In this document: positions 8,311 to 19,129 of the stretch, one piece after another
Layout of the letters: each line of letters begins with the position of its first letter
How positions within the stretch are numbered: position 1 is the first letter of the stretch
Origin: Parachlorella kessleri
Taxonomy: Eukaryota; Chlorophyta; Trebouxiophyceae; Chlorellales; Chlorellaceae
Direction: 5' to 3'
Length of the DNA stretch: 19,335 bases
Assembly (NCBI GenBank): GCA_001598975.1
Contig: BBXU01002621.1
Span: forward strand, 1-19,335
Notes under the pieces: generated by a model
Seen by the model: only the letters and a program-made list of their open reading frames with translations
Told to the model about the DNA's origin: nothing
Databases searched by the model: none
Program-made: the position numbers and the translations under genes

Positions 8311-9421
8311 TTTTGTGCAGCAAGATGCAGCTGGTGAGTCAGACCTTCTGACGCAAGAAGCGTCCGCCTACGGAGGAACGTTAAATTTTTTTATGAGATG
8401 CAATGCAGTGAGTCTCAGTGGGGCTTGCCAATTCCCAGCCAGATCCGCTGTGACAAAGACAGGAGAGTCCTGCGCCCTGGGCGCACCCGCCTCTCTGGTG
8501 CCAGGCTGTAGCATTCAAGCCTGCTCGTATGGCTTGGGACCCTAAGCTACCTGACTACGATATGCGACTCCTGCCCCGCACTAATTCACACTGACACCCC
8601 AGGGCGGGGGGTAGAAGCCCCAACAATGTCTGCTAATGTCCCCAATAGGGGACTATGGAGGATGGAAGCACACGGCAGCATTGGTATCTGAATGCCTGGA
8701 GGTGACCCGAAGGCAGGTGGCAACAGTATACATTGCAAGCCTCAGAAAGAAAAGTTTTTCCAGGTGCGATTGACTTCGCCTGGGCACACTTACAGCCTTG
8801 CCAAGGCCGGTGCTTCCAGCAGGTCACAGTTGCGCAACTATAGACAATGTCGTGACTCCAGGGCTCCAGTGGCCGAGGTGGCGAGACCAAACACCCCTTG
8901 ACACGTCCCTGTGTTGCCAGCCTTCTCGACTTTGCACATTGAGGCCTGCCACGGCTGGGCGGGCGACAGCGCAGCTGCCTCCAGCCACTCAAAGCTGAAG
9001 AGAGTACCATTGACAAGTAGATGAAGGATGATCAACCTTACGTACGAACAAATGTAACGAAGCAGCGCAGCGCAAGCCATGCCGCTTCCAGGCTGCTTGA
9101 CAGTACGTTCTATCAAGGCATCGGGAAAGGGAAGCATGTAGAATAGCAGCAGCATTTGGGCTGTCATTTGCCCTGAGCACGGTGAGTATCACTAACCATC
9201 ATATGAGAGTTGACAATGAGCGCCTTCAGGCCGCCCAGCCAACAAACCCCACCCACCAGGGCTCCCCCGCTCTCCCTTCCACCCTGCTGTCCTTACTGCA
9301 CCAGTCTCAGCCCAAATACACCCCACGCTAGCTAGCAGATCCTTGTTCATCGGCGCTCAGCTGTGAAGTCAATCCCTCCATGCAGGTACCGGAGGCCCAC
9401 CAATGGGGGTCCCGCTGCCTC
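8311..9421. other. Intergenic region between the glyoxalase and SET-domain genes
   Basis: This contains the 5' flank of the glyoxalase-like gene and the 3' flank of the SET-domain gene, both on the minus strand. Minus-strand open frames at 8633-9016 and 8838-9167 and a plus-strand frame at 8315-8545 have no recognisable motif. No RNA gene was recognised. Confidence 0.45.
8790..8794 (-). terminator. Possible distal poly(A) signal of the SET-domain gene
   Basis: TGTAA on the minus strand, about 630 nt after the stop codon at 9422. It is the only TGTAA I noticed on this strand in the downstream flank; the 3' UTR would be long, so support is weak. Confidence 0.2.
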
Positions 9422-12400
9422 TCACTGCTGACCATATAGCACCTTGCGTAGGTAGGCAATCTCAATCGTGGCAGCCTTGACCTTGCGCTCAAATTGCTTC
9501 TTCACAACAGCGCTGCTTGCACTGGAGGCCTGCAAGCATACCAGAGAGGCTTGGTACACCCGGCAGAAGTCGCACTGGTTGCGTATGGTTTTTGCACCTT
9601 GCCTGATGCCTCCATCCGTGACTGCGCCCAAGCTGCCCCTTTCCTAGGAGCAGCTTGTCAAGCATCCAGCACAGGAACGTTCCCAACTAACCCCCAGCCT
9701 CCCACACCCTTACACACCCACCCTCTGCATTCAGCGCCTGTGGATCGCCTGCTCAACACCCACTCCGCACGCCCTACCCCCTTCACCCGGCCTAGCCCAG
9801 CACACTCACCTTGGTCCTGGCAGCCTCCTGGAAGGCCAGCAGGTAGCCCAGCTGGGCGGGGGTGGGCAGGTCCAGCAGCAGGCGCTGCGCCTCCCACAGG
9901 TGCAGCGCAGTGTTGAACGCGTTCACCGTGTCACCCTTCCGCATCTGCAGGCCCAGGGGAAGATATCAGTGTGTGTGGAGCAGGCGTAGGTGGGCGACCG
10001 GCACGCACGACGCAACACAATGGCACACACCCGGCACTTGGAGATATGTGTGAGAAATGTTCAGGCAACTGGCCTGCCGCCCAATGGGCACACGAAAGGA
10101 GTCCCACTTCAGCAGTGCTGCCACGGGCGGCAGCTGCCCTGTTGCAGCAGCTGCCGTGGCTTCCGCATGTGGAATATATGTTGGCCCATAGTAGACGTGC
10201 ATAGTAGTATGGAACAAGACTTGAGGCCGGGGCTTGAAGGCGGCGACACCAGATGCACCCTGCCAATGATTTCCATACCCAAAGCCAGCCACCCCCTTGC
10301 CTGGATTTGCAGCAGCGGCTCCATGGCGTCCAGGCAGTGGGTGTTGTAGGGGTGCAGCCGGGCGTTGACTCCATTGCGCACAAAGTCCAGCATGGCCTCC
10401 GCCTGGGACACCCCCTGCGCACAGGACGGACCAAGGCTGAAGTAGGGTCGCACTACAGTGCACCAAGTCGCGTGGGCGGAGCCCAAACAACTACATGAGC
10501 AGTGAAGTTGAACCAGAAGGTGAAGCCAAGACGAGCCCAGGGAGCACAGCCAGTCACAGAGACCTAGTCTACCCTGCCGACAACATGAACAGAAGGTCCC
10601 CGCAACAAGCACGCCCCCACCCCCCCCCTTCCCCGGCCGGCCACCCTCCCTGAAACCCCCCTGCGCCGCAACACCAGCCCACCTTCATCTGCAGGTACAT
10701 GAGCGCCTGGGAGTACAGCGTGGAGGCCTGCTCGTCCACATCCTGCGGCCCCGAGTAACCACCGTGGCCCCTCGCCCGCTCCAGGTGGCCGCACCCGCAG
10801 CAGCGCCAGAAGATGACGGGCTCGGGCTGCGGCTTGGAGGCGGCAGCACCGGCAGCAGCGGCTTCCGACGGCGACTCGCCGCTGGCGGCCTCGCCATTGG
10901 ACTTCTCCATAGCGGAGCCCTCCGGCTCTGCCTGCTGTACGTGACTCTCTGCAGCGGCCGCTGCGACTCGCTCAGCTCCGTCTGCGACACCCTGCTCCTG
11001 CACCTGCTCTACAGCAGCAGCGCCCGCCCCCGCCGCCTGGTCCTGCAATGCGGTGGTGCCGGCCTTCTTCCCGCGCTTGGCGCCGATCTTCTTTGGGCCG
11101 GCACCGTGGCTGGGCTTAGAAAGTGCCGCAGCAACAGCAAACTTGGCTGCCTCCTTCTCCTGCTGCTCCATGTACTGCTGCTCCCACTTGTCGCTCTGGG
11201 GCAGCTGCACGAGCACTTCGGTGCGGCAGCGCAGGCACCACACACCCTGCAAGATCACCAGAAAGGGGCGCCAAAGAGCTTGAGGAACTTCTTGCAGGCA
11301 AGCGAGCACCCAGTCAGGACCAAGCAATAGCAGTGTGAGGCTAGATATTACTGGTCGGCCCTTGTCAAGTCAACGTACAGCCGGGGCCAGAGCAACCAGA
11401 AGTAGCAACTCGGACAAAGAGCTGCTCAAAATGCCATTGCCCAGTCAGGAGCTACAAAAGAGAACATCAAATTCTGCCCAAGTCGGCTGGAGAAAAGCAG
11501 CCAAGCCCACCCCGCGGACATCACACCGTGGCCCTCACCCACGATATGTTCCACTGCCACGCCACTGCTCAGGCACCCACCAGTCACCCACCACCAAGCT
11601 CCAGAGAGCCACAGCGCCATCTTGCGTACTTACCACCATCCACCGCCCCACCCACCTCCAAAAAGCGGTCATTGGACTGCTCAATGGGGACCGCACAGCG
11701 CTCACAGCCGCAGGCTGGCAGGCCGCGCTGCTGCCGCAGGTTGTCTCGCCGTGCTGGGCGGGGGTCGTACAGCGGCACGTAGGACACCGTCAGAGGCATG
11801 CCAGCGGGCACGTCCCCCAGGGTGCGCACTTGCAGGGTTTGGCCTGCAGCCAGCTTGCCAACATGTGTTGGCATGTTGACAGCATCCCTCACTTCTGTGT
11901 GTTTCTCATGTCCTCTCGACGCATGCCGCAGGCAAACGCTCCTGTTGCTGGTGTGCTAGTTGCTGCGCATGAAAGAGATTGACTGGCAAGCTCAGTTACA
12001 GTAGGGTGCAGATGGCCATGGTGGCAGCTGGCACGCCTGTGCAGGTACCGGGTGACAGCCGTCCCCTTAAATGCTTTAGTATGCCAGCTGGTATGGTGCC
12101 GCTGCTGTTGGGGCTGCGCATGGACGGGGGACACGCGGGAATAGGTGCAGAGTCATAGGCAGTCACACCCTGCCGCACATGCATCCCCACCTGATACGAC
12201 ATAGGCACAGTTGGGCGCGCACGAGTGGGCGAAGAGGTTAAGTGCTGGAAAGAGACCTGCAGGCAGTGTGAGGAAAGCCACCACTGGCCGCACTGTTCTG
12301 TTATTCTTCATGTTCACCACAAAAGAGATGCTGTGGCACTGACAGCTGAGCCGCACTCGGAAGGCCCTGTCCTAGCAGCTAGTGCTTGTGCATGCTATAG

Positions 12401-14455
12401 TTAAGGTGGGACCAAACTCTCCACTAGCCAAGAGCTTCACAAGCCATTTGCACCCCGCCGCACAGCGGCACCATAACATTTCCCAGGCCTTAGCTTGACA
12501 GCCTTGCATAAGCAAGACACTGTCAAAACGAAAATCCTATCCCACACAAGGGTCAGTCCCTCACCCAAGCCTGGCTCTGTCGAGGACCCCTCGGGCCCGA
12601 TCCCCTGCAAGGACAGCGCGATCGCGCCTGCAGCACCCTGCAGCTGCACCAGGCTGCTGGGCTGGTAGCCGGGGACGGCGCCAGACTCTGCGAGTGCCAC
12701 CAGCTCCTGCGCCCAACCAGTCTTTGTACGAGTTTGGTGATCTGCGGTTCGGTGGGTGAGAGGGAGGAAGACTAGAACATGAACCCTGACATCAAGACAT
12801 ACCTCAGCACATGAGTGTGTGTTCCCATCAGTCCCCCAACCGTGCTATTACTGGGTATGGGTAGGCCAGTAAATAACTGGTAGGCAATGTGCCTAGAGGA
12901 AACAGAGCATCACAGCATGGCTGCTTTGCCCTTATGGTGGCCGCTGACCATGCAACCTGTGAAGCGCGGCATCACAAACAAAGTCCAACATAACATGACG
13001 CTGCGCACCTGGTGCAGTGCACGAGTTGCGCTGACCACGGCCCGGCGCCAGCCCTCGCTCTTGCGGTCCCACACCGACGGTATTTGATCCAGGTCAGCAG
13101 GCCCGCAGCGTACAACAGGCGGGGCGGCAGCGCCCTCAGGCACTAAGCCGGCAGGGATGTCCTGCGCCTCACAAGCAAGCGCCTTCACAGCATACGGCGA
13201 TTTGCGGTCCCCGAGCAAGCCCGACTAGGCAATGCCTATCCAGTGGCGGCCGGAGCTTCTGAGCATCATTGCAACTATGCCTTCCCAGGGCACTGCTGCC
13301 TGCCACACCAGCCATGCCCGTAGTGACTCCTCAGGAGCCTCGTACCCTGCCCAGCTGTCTGAGGGAGACGAGATATCATCAAACGGGAAGTCCAAGCCTG
13401 GAGGGTGAAGCACCCTGCACACCCTGCTCACCTGCGCCTTGACGCCTGCCCTGCCGGTGTCCAGGAGCAGCAGCAGCTGAAGCAGCTCGGGCTCCACCCC
13501 GTGCTTCTTGCACACCGCCAACAGGCGCGCACGAACTGCAGCCAGCCTGCATGGTACAGGTTGGAAAGACTTGTTTCCAATCATGCGGGCACTTGCCATG
13601 ACAGTGTGCTACCCGTGGCTACTTCTAGGTGGCAGTCAACTAATAGCCAGCCATTGCGGATCTAAAGGCAATAGCACTAGGTGCTCTTCCTTTTCCCAAC
13701 AGAATTTTTTTAGCTGCACAACACCCTCATCACACGAAGATCTCCAAGGTGCGCACCTTGCGTCAAGCTCAGCGTTCTTGCCAGCACAGGCAAGGCAATA
13801 CCGCGGCAGGCAGGGGTTCAGCGCTGCTGGCACTTGCTCATCTTCCTCAGCTGCTCCCTGCTGCTGAGCGCTGGCGCCTTCTGCCTTTGATATTTCAAGT
13901 GCAGTGCCAATCTGCTGCTGCTGGTTTGCCTCCTCCTGCTGCTGCTCCGCTGCAGGCTTGTCAGCCAGAGCCTTGCTGCGCTTGGGAGGGGAAGGCGGCG
14001 GGATGGAGGCAAAGCATCGGTGGCACACATGCAAGCCGACGCGCGTGCGCGTGGTGGTGAAAGCTGGCTCTTCCAGCATCACCAGGGTGCCGGCTGGCAG
14101 GTCGGCCTTGGCTACAGTGTGGCGGCCCAGCTTTGGTTTAACTTCCACACAGAAAGGCAGCTTGTCGGCCAGCGCCTCCACAGCAGGCAGCGGCTGCTGG
14201 GCTTTGACCTGCATATAGGGGCAGGGGCAGGTGGGACGGAGACGGCAGCAGAGTATCGCAGGTGAGGCACCTGCTGACCCGGCGACGGCAGCGGACCAGT
14301 TGGACCAGTGCACTGCAGTGCTGCACTGACCGTTCGTGGCGATGCTAATCTCAACTCTTCACCAACCAAAGCCGATGGTGGCGCACCTTCTTCTTGCCTT
14401 GGGCACCAGCGGACCCACCATTGGGCGTGGCTTCACTCGCTTTTGTCCCAGCCAT
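9422..14455 (-). CDS. SET-domain (SMYD-like) protein lysine methyltransferase with C-terminal helical repeats
   Basis: The family transfers a methyl group from S-adenosylmethionine to lysine in histones or other proteins. Eleven minus-strand exons join in phase to about 701 residues: 14455-14387, 14208-13757, 13546-13432, 13161-13009, 12706-12565, 12256-12191, 11843-11656, 11246-10683, 10414-10301, 9944-9810, 9529-9422. The split SET domain starts at GRHTVAKADLPAGTLVMLEE (51-70), is interrupted by a Cys-containing region (CHRC at 85-88, CLPRYCLAC at 156-164; MYND-like but not canonical, with a Gln-rich insert between), and resumes with GLFPALNLFAHSCAPNCAYV (311-330), LQVRTLGDVPAG, LTVSYVPLY (Tyr354) and the post-SET cysteines CGCERC (377-382). 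A second Cys pair cluster, WCLRC (398-402) and CCGCG (544-548), surrounds an Ala/Glu/Lys-rich insert. The last 120 residues are probably helical, TPR-like as in SMYD proteins. The Asn of the usual NHSC motif is Ala320. Intron 9 uses a GC donor. The start (MAGTKASEATPN) is the first Met before the first donor. Confidence 0.9.
9945..10300 (-). other. Apparent GC-AG intron of the SET-domain gene
   Basis: Exon 9 ends with ATCCAG followed by GCAAGG, and exon 10 starts after CTGCAG with ATGCGGAAG. A GC donor in the context CAG|GCAAGG is the known minor form of U2-type donors. The nearest GT donor (GGTGGC, 8 nt on) would shift the frame of exon 10, which is well supported by protein-like sequence. 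Confidence 0.6.
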
Positions 14456-14779
14456 CTCAACAGGTGCGAAAAGAGCTATTACTGCCAAACACTGAACGAG
14501 AGTGCCCTTGCAAGACTTACACACAACCTTGTGTGCAAACCGTGCTCACAGGTTGCTGCCAGATGGCTGCCTCCAATAGGCTACACCACTCGAACTGCCT
14601 AGGAACACAGTAACTCCAAGGCTCGGGGGTGAGGTTGGACTTCGGTTTTCGCCAGCCTTACCTGCTGCAACAATGGCGCCAACGGTTTCAGCGCCTTGAG
14701 GCCCCATGTGCATCGGCAAAGTGCAATCACCCCATGCAATCACCAATGCAGGGCAGGTAGCTCAACCGTGCACGATGTC
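14456..14779. promoter_or_regulatory. Shared head-to-head promoter region (SET gene / starch synthase gene)
   Basis: The two proposed start codons, 14455 (minus) and 14780 (plus), are 324 nt apart and point away from each other. The stretch must hold both 5' UTRs and promoters if the starts are right. I see no clear TATA box. A 10-nt word, CCATGCAATC/CCCATGCAAT-like, occurs near 14732-14751 (ATCACCCCATGCAATCACCA, with ATCACC flanking both sides), a possible factor site but not identifiable by eye. Confidence 0.5.
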
Positions 14780-17700
14780 ATGCACTTGCGGCCCGCTCGC
14801 ATTGGCGTTGGTCATGACCAGCCCGTGCAGCTTCTTCGGCGTAAGCAGCCCTCCTTGAGACGGTTTTTTGGCTCATTCCCAACTACAACCACGCTGTGCC
14901 ATTCAAGCAGAGCCACGGGCTTGCGGGTCGTTTTCGTCAGGTGGGATCACTGGTGGGGCTATTGGGCGTCTGCACCTCCCTACGAGTTTGCCTTGTACAT
15001 TGTCTTTGCGTCCCTAATGTGCGATACTGATATCAGCCTTGCTGCGCTTGGTGGAGGATGTGGGGGAAGCACTGGCCCTGCCTGTCCATAATAGGTGCAC
15101 TAGAGGTTATGGCCTTGCACCTGAACTACAAACTCTGCTCCGTGCAGCCCTGAAGTTGCCCCGTGGTCCAAGGTGGGCGGCCTCGGTGATGTGCTGCAAG
15201 CACTGCCCCAGGCTTTGGCAGCCCGGTGAGTTGCTGCCTGCAGTCAGCTTGTGAGTGCAAGCCAGACCGTTGAAGCTAGGCACATGGTGATCCCTGAGTT
15301 GGGTTTGCTCTGGAACCTGTAAATGAAACTGGCGGACCGTGGCACGGCCGCTGATGTCGGACCTACTGCGAGGAATACAACGCTTACTGCCGCCGCCGCT
15401 GCTGCAGGGGCCACCAGGTGATGACTGTTGCCCCGCGGTATGCCACGTATGAAGATGCAGCGGCCACTGGGGTCCTTGTGCCCCTGGACCTGCCCTGGGA
15501 CCTTGTCGGCCAGCCAGAGGAGCAGGTTCAGCCCCACCCCAGGCCCACAGCAGCAGCGGAGACGAGGGATGCAGGGCTGCCTCAGCAAGCACTCAGGGCC
15601 GGGCACGCTCACAGCAGCAGTGGTGAAGCAGGAGCTGTCGGCTGGGAAGTCAGGGCCGCTTCTCCTTCCCAGCCTGGTGGCGAAGGTGTGGGCAGCCCAA
15701 CTGGTGGGGCAGGTAGGCAGGCAGCCGTGGGAGCTGTGGAAGCAGCAGGGGGACCAGGCCCAGCCCAGGACAGCAGCGGTAGCATACTGAGCGGTGCAAC
15801 GACCGGCCCTGCCAGAGAGGCCCAGGCTGCAGCAGGAGCAGGAGTAGGAACATCAAGGCTCACAGAGGAGCCTTTGCGGGGTGTGCAGCCGCACGCTGAG
15901 TACCACCTGTGTCGGCAGGGTGGGGTCGACCGTGTGTTTGTGGACCACCCGCTCTTCCTGGGGGCTGGCATCTACGGCGGCGGGCCTGCCGGCAGCGGCA
16001 GCGCTTCCAGTGGGGTGTATACCTACACCCACATCGCCAGCGCAGCAGGGCACCACCCCACAGTGGAGCTGCAGTACAATGTGCTGTGCCAGGCAGCCCT
16101 GGCAGCGCCCATGCTGCTGTGGGGCTGTAGCAGCACCGGCGGGAGCAGCGGCAAGGGCGCGGCAGGCAGCAGCGGCCCCGCTGCTGATAGCGGTGGCGGC
16201 GACGCTGGCTCTGAGGGTGTTGGCCGTCCTCATTGGCGAGGGAGGGCTGAAGGAACAGTGGCACCTGGTGGCGAAGAGTGCACTGGTTCACAAGGCCTTG
16301 AGCCAGCTGGCTCCGATGAGTCAGTAGGGAGGGCGGGTGGGGAGGAGCCGCCGGTGGTTTTCTGTGCCAACGACTGGCCCACAGCGCTGCTGCCGCTGCG
16401 GCTGCATCACTGCATCCGCTCGCTCCAGGGCACTCTCACCCGGGAACCCTGGCACGGGGGGCTAGGGGCAAGCCCTGTGGCTGGCGGCGACCCACAGCTG
16501 CACCCAAGAGCCCAGCTGCCCCAGCAGCAGCCAGGCCCGCCAGGTGCTGCTGGCAATCATGCGCCAGTGCTAGCAATGGCAGCAGAAGCACCACCCGTAG
16601 TGGGAGCGGGGGCTGGGCGGTTGGAGGCACAGCGGGCTCAGCAGGCGGTGGGAGAACTGTACCGCCAGCTCGCTCAGTACCTCCGTACCGCCACCTCAGC
16701 GTACTGCATACACAACCTGGCGTACCAGGGCCTCCTGCCTGCCGCCTCCCTCCCTTACCTCGGCCTGCCTCCCTCGGCTGTCACCGAGCTGTGCAGGGGT
16801 GGTGACTGGCGGAGCCGGCTGGTGAGCTTGCAAGCTCAGCGGGACCAGTGGCAGCGGCAGGGGAGCTCGCATGTGCTGGCCACAGGCCAGGGACCTGGCC
16901 AGCAGCAGCAGCAGAGTGGGGTGGAGCAAGCGCGAGGACCCGCAATAGCAGGGCCTGAAGTGGGCAGACTCCAGGCGCCAGGGGCTGCTGGTGGCGATGG
17001 GGAAGAGGCGCGGGGAGGGAGGCGAGGGCGGAAGCAGCAGCAGCGGCGTTGGCGGTGGAAACGCAAGCTGCGGGAAGCAGCAGCAGCAGCAGCTCAGGCT
17101 GGGCACCAGCAGTGGCAGGGTGAGTCGCCCCTGGCACCCGACCAGCGGCACCAGCAGCAAACTAGGGAGCGCCGACAGCAGCGAGGCGAGCAGGGGCAGC
17201 ATCAGTGTCGAGAAGAGCAGGGGCAGCTTGTCGAGCCTGGGCCGCGAGCGGAGCCTGGGGCCTCGCCTTCTTGTCCAACTCCAGCCTCGGTCATGGGGAG
17301 CCGTGCTGCAAGCCTGGCAGAACTGTCAGCGGCGGCAGCGGCAGCGTGCCCTTCGGGGCAGTTGAACCTGAAGCAGGGGGCTCTTCTGGCATCAGACGCG
17401 CTGGTCACAGTCAGCCCTGGCTATGCGGCTGAGGTCTGCCAAGAAGCCGGCATGGGGTGCGGCCTGCGGGACGTCATTGCAGCGCGCGGCATCACGTAAG
17501 TCATGGTGGGCATCCTCCGTGGTGCCGGCAACTGCCCTAGCCTTGCTGTGGGAGAGGAGGGTTCAGGGCGGATTGTGCAGGCCAGCCAGTCTGTGGTTAC
17601 TCCTGTCCCCTCCTACACCTTGCGCTCTCTTCCGCCTTATAGTCATTTGGACAGGCATGTGCCTGGGGTACACTTTCAGTGTACTTGACCAAGCGGCACT

Positions 17701-19129
17701 AACAGTTTCTTTAAAGCCGCGCCAGTTACGCTGTCAACTTAGCCCTGCTGATGCTGGTTTACAGAGGCATCATGAACGGCATCGACATTGTTGAGTGGGA
17801 CCCCGCCACTGACCCCCGACTGCCTGAAGAGGCGCGCTACGACGCCAGCACCGTCGCAGCAGGCAAAGCGCGTGCCAAGGCCCTGCTGCAGCGCCGCCTG
17901 GGGCTGGATGTGGACCCCTCTGCCCCGCTGGTTGGATTCGTGGGTCGCCTCACGGAGCAGAAGGGAGTGGATGTGCTGCTGGGTGCTGCACCCGCCCTGC
18001 TGGCGGCGCCTGCGGCGCCGGCGCCAGCGCGTTATGCGCCTCAGCTGGCGACTCGCCGGCCCCAGGGCGAGGGCGCCTGCGGTGGGGTGGATGCAGGCAT
18101 GGAGGCAGCTTCTGGCTGCCATGCTGTAAGTCTTGCTTCTGGCGCTGAGGGCGCTGAGCAGGTAGCCGCAGGGCCGGCCCTGGGGTGGGCTGAGGGCCCC
18201 GGAGGTCCTGGGGAGTTTGCTCCGCCAGCCAGCAGCACCAGCGGCAGCAGCGGCCATGGTCGCGGCTGGTTGGAGGGAAGGGGCCGCCGCCGTACCGGTG
18301 GGCGGCAGGCCAGCCCGGCCCCGCCCCAATGCCTGCTGGCCCACCCCGGCCCCCGGGGGAGGCAGGGCACGGGCAGCAGCAGCAGCAGCAGCAATGCTGC
18401 TGTCCGGGCTGCCCCCCTGTTGGCCAACCTGGCCCAGCCCGCCTCCCTATCCGTGCCTGAGGAGGGTGCCTGCTCGCCCGGCTGCAGTGGTTGTGAGGAG
18501 GAGTGCGCTGAGATACCGGTGCAGCATGCAGAGCAGGCTCAGCAGGAAGGAGCATGCGAACCAGCAAAGGCTGGGGACAGCCCAGGGGGCGGCAGGCTGC
18601 AGCTGGTGGTGCTGGGGACAGGAGAGGTCAGTGGCTTGACAGTTAGTTGGCAGGGAGGCCGGGTGCAGCCTGGGTGCTGGGCACGCTGCACACCTAGCAA
18701 AGCATCCCAGGTTCAAGCAGAATTTCCAACCGCCGCTATGCTGGCCGGCCACCTGCTTTCTAATGTTGCACCAAGCGTGCACCAAGCAAGTCATCCAGCC
18801 ATGCTGCAACGCCTGGCGTGCATGCCTACACTGCCAGCCACCTGTCGCGCTGAGCCCATGACTCACCTCCCAGCTCCACCCTGGCCCTGTTGCTGCAGCC
18901 CTGGCTGGAGGCAGCGCTGGGCGGGCTGGAGAAGTCCTACCAGGGCCAGGCCGCTGGCGTGACCCAGTTCTCTGAGGAGCTGGCCCACTGGATTATGGCG
19001 GGAGCCGACTTCCTGCTGGTGCCGTCGCGGTTCGAGCCGTGCGGGCTGGTGGCGCAGTGCGGCGTGCGGTACGGGGCGGTACCCATTGTGACCGCGGTGG
19101 GAGGCCTCAAGGACCTGGTCACTCCGGAG
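14780..19129 (+). CDS. Granule-bound starch synthase (GT5), 3' end outside the window
   Basis: GBSS is a plastid enzyme that extends glucan chains (amylose) from ADP-glucose on starch granules. Visible exons: 14780-14940, 15148-15225, 15408-17495, 17765-18626 and 18899-19129, all phase-consistent; the gene continues past 19335. Exon 1 encodes a basic, Ser/Thr-rich N-terminus (RRKQPSLRRFFGSFPTTTT) suited to a chloroplast transit peptide, then LRVVFVS. Next come PEVAPWSKVGGLGDVLQALP (the K-x-G-G-L ADP-glucose loop, residues 62-66), GHQVMTVAPRYATY, GVDRVFVDHPLFLG, VLCQAALAAP, VVFCANDW, AYCIHNLAYQG, LVTVSPGYAAEV, GITGIMNGIDIVEWDP, PLVGFVGRLTEQKGVDVL, LVVLGTGE, AHWIMAGADFLLVPSRFEPC and VTAVGGLKDL. 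FVDHPLFL, the YDAST-like segment and GRLTEQKG fit GBSS better than soluble synthases. If all is coding, 1140 residues are visible, far above the family's usual size of about 600 in total, because of long low-complexity inserts; three of these may be introns (15526-15888, 16822-17361, 18126-18602). The 5' neighbour is divergent. Confidence 0.9.
15526..15888 (+). other. Stop-free insert 1 of GBSS: phase-0 intron candidate or coding loop
   Basis: This 363-nt stretch separates PWDLVGQPEEQ from PHAEYHLCRQGGVDRVF. It starts GTTCAG (weak donor) after GAGCAG and ends GTGTGCAG. Its length is a multiple of three and the starch synthase frame runs through it. Removing it restores a spacing close to that of ordinary GBSS. 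The translated content is Gly/Ala/Gln-rich without family resemblance. Confidence 0.45.
16822..17361 (+). other. Stop-free insert 2 of GBSS: phase-0 intron candidate or coding loop
   Basis: The 540-nt stretch begins with a good donor, CTG|GTGAGC, and ends GGGGCAG before TTGAACCTGAAGCAGGGG, where the conserved segment LNLKQGALLASDALVTVSPG resumes. It is CAG- and GGC-rich (Gln/Arg/Gly when translated) and open in the gene's frame for 180 codons. The splice borders and the lack of conservation favour an intron; the open frame leaves a coding insert possible. Confidence 0.5.
18126..18602 (+). other. Stop-free insert 3 of GBSS: phase-0 intron candidate or coding loop
   Basis: The 477-nt stretch starts with a perfect donor, GCT|GTAAGT, and ends CTGCAG before CTGGTGGTGCTGGGGACAGG (LVVLGTGE). 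It carries a (AGC)n run (18376-18393) and an open frame of 159 codons rich in Ser, Gly, Ala and Pro. GBSS normally has only about 20 residues between the EQKG and LLGTG motifs, so at least part of this is extra. Confidence 0.5.

Noticed and set aside
8633..9016. Minus-strand open frame with several Cys pairs, considered as a small zinc protein
   Set aside because: Cysteines are irregularly spaced, no start or splice context is convincing, and it lies in the 3' flank of the SET gene.
10614..10680. C-rich tract (nine consecutive C and more) as a possible structural or regulatory element
   Set aside because: It sits in an intron of the SET gene as part of a polymorphic-looking homopolymer stretch; no further structure supports a function.
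10764..11330. Plus-strand open frame of 188 codons
   Set aside because: It is antisense to the Ala/Glu-rich insert of SET-gene exon 8, which belongs to a frame-consistent eleven-exon model.
15244..15971. Minus-strand open frames opposite the starch synthase 5' region
   Set aside because: Compositional shadows of a GC-rich coding strand with clear GT5 motifs; no independent features.
16696..17202. Minus-strand open frame of 168 codons with long Leu runs, resembling a membrane protein
   Set aside because: The leucines come from reading CAG/CAGCAG runs on the opposite strand (CTG); it lies over a conserved GBSS motif and a low-complexity insert.
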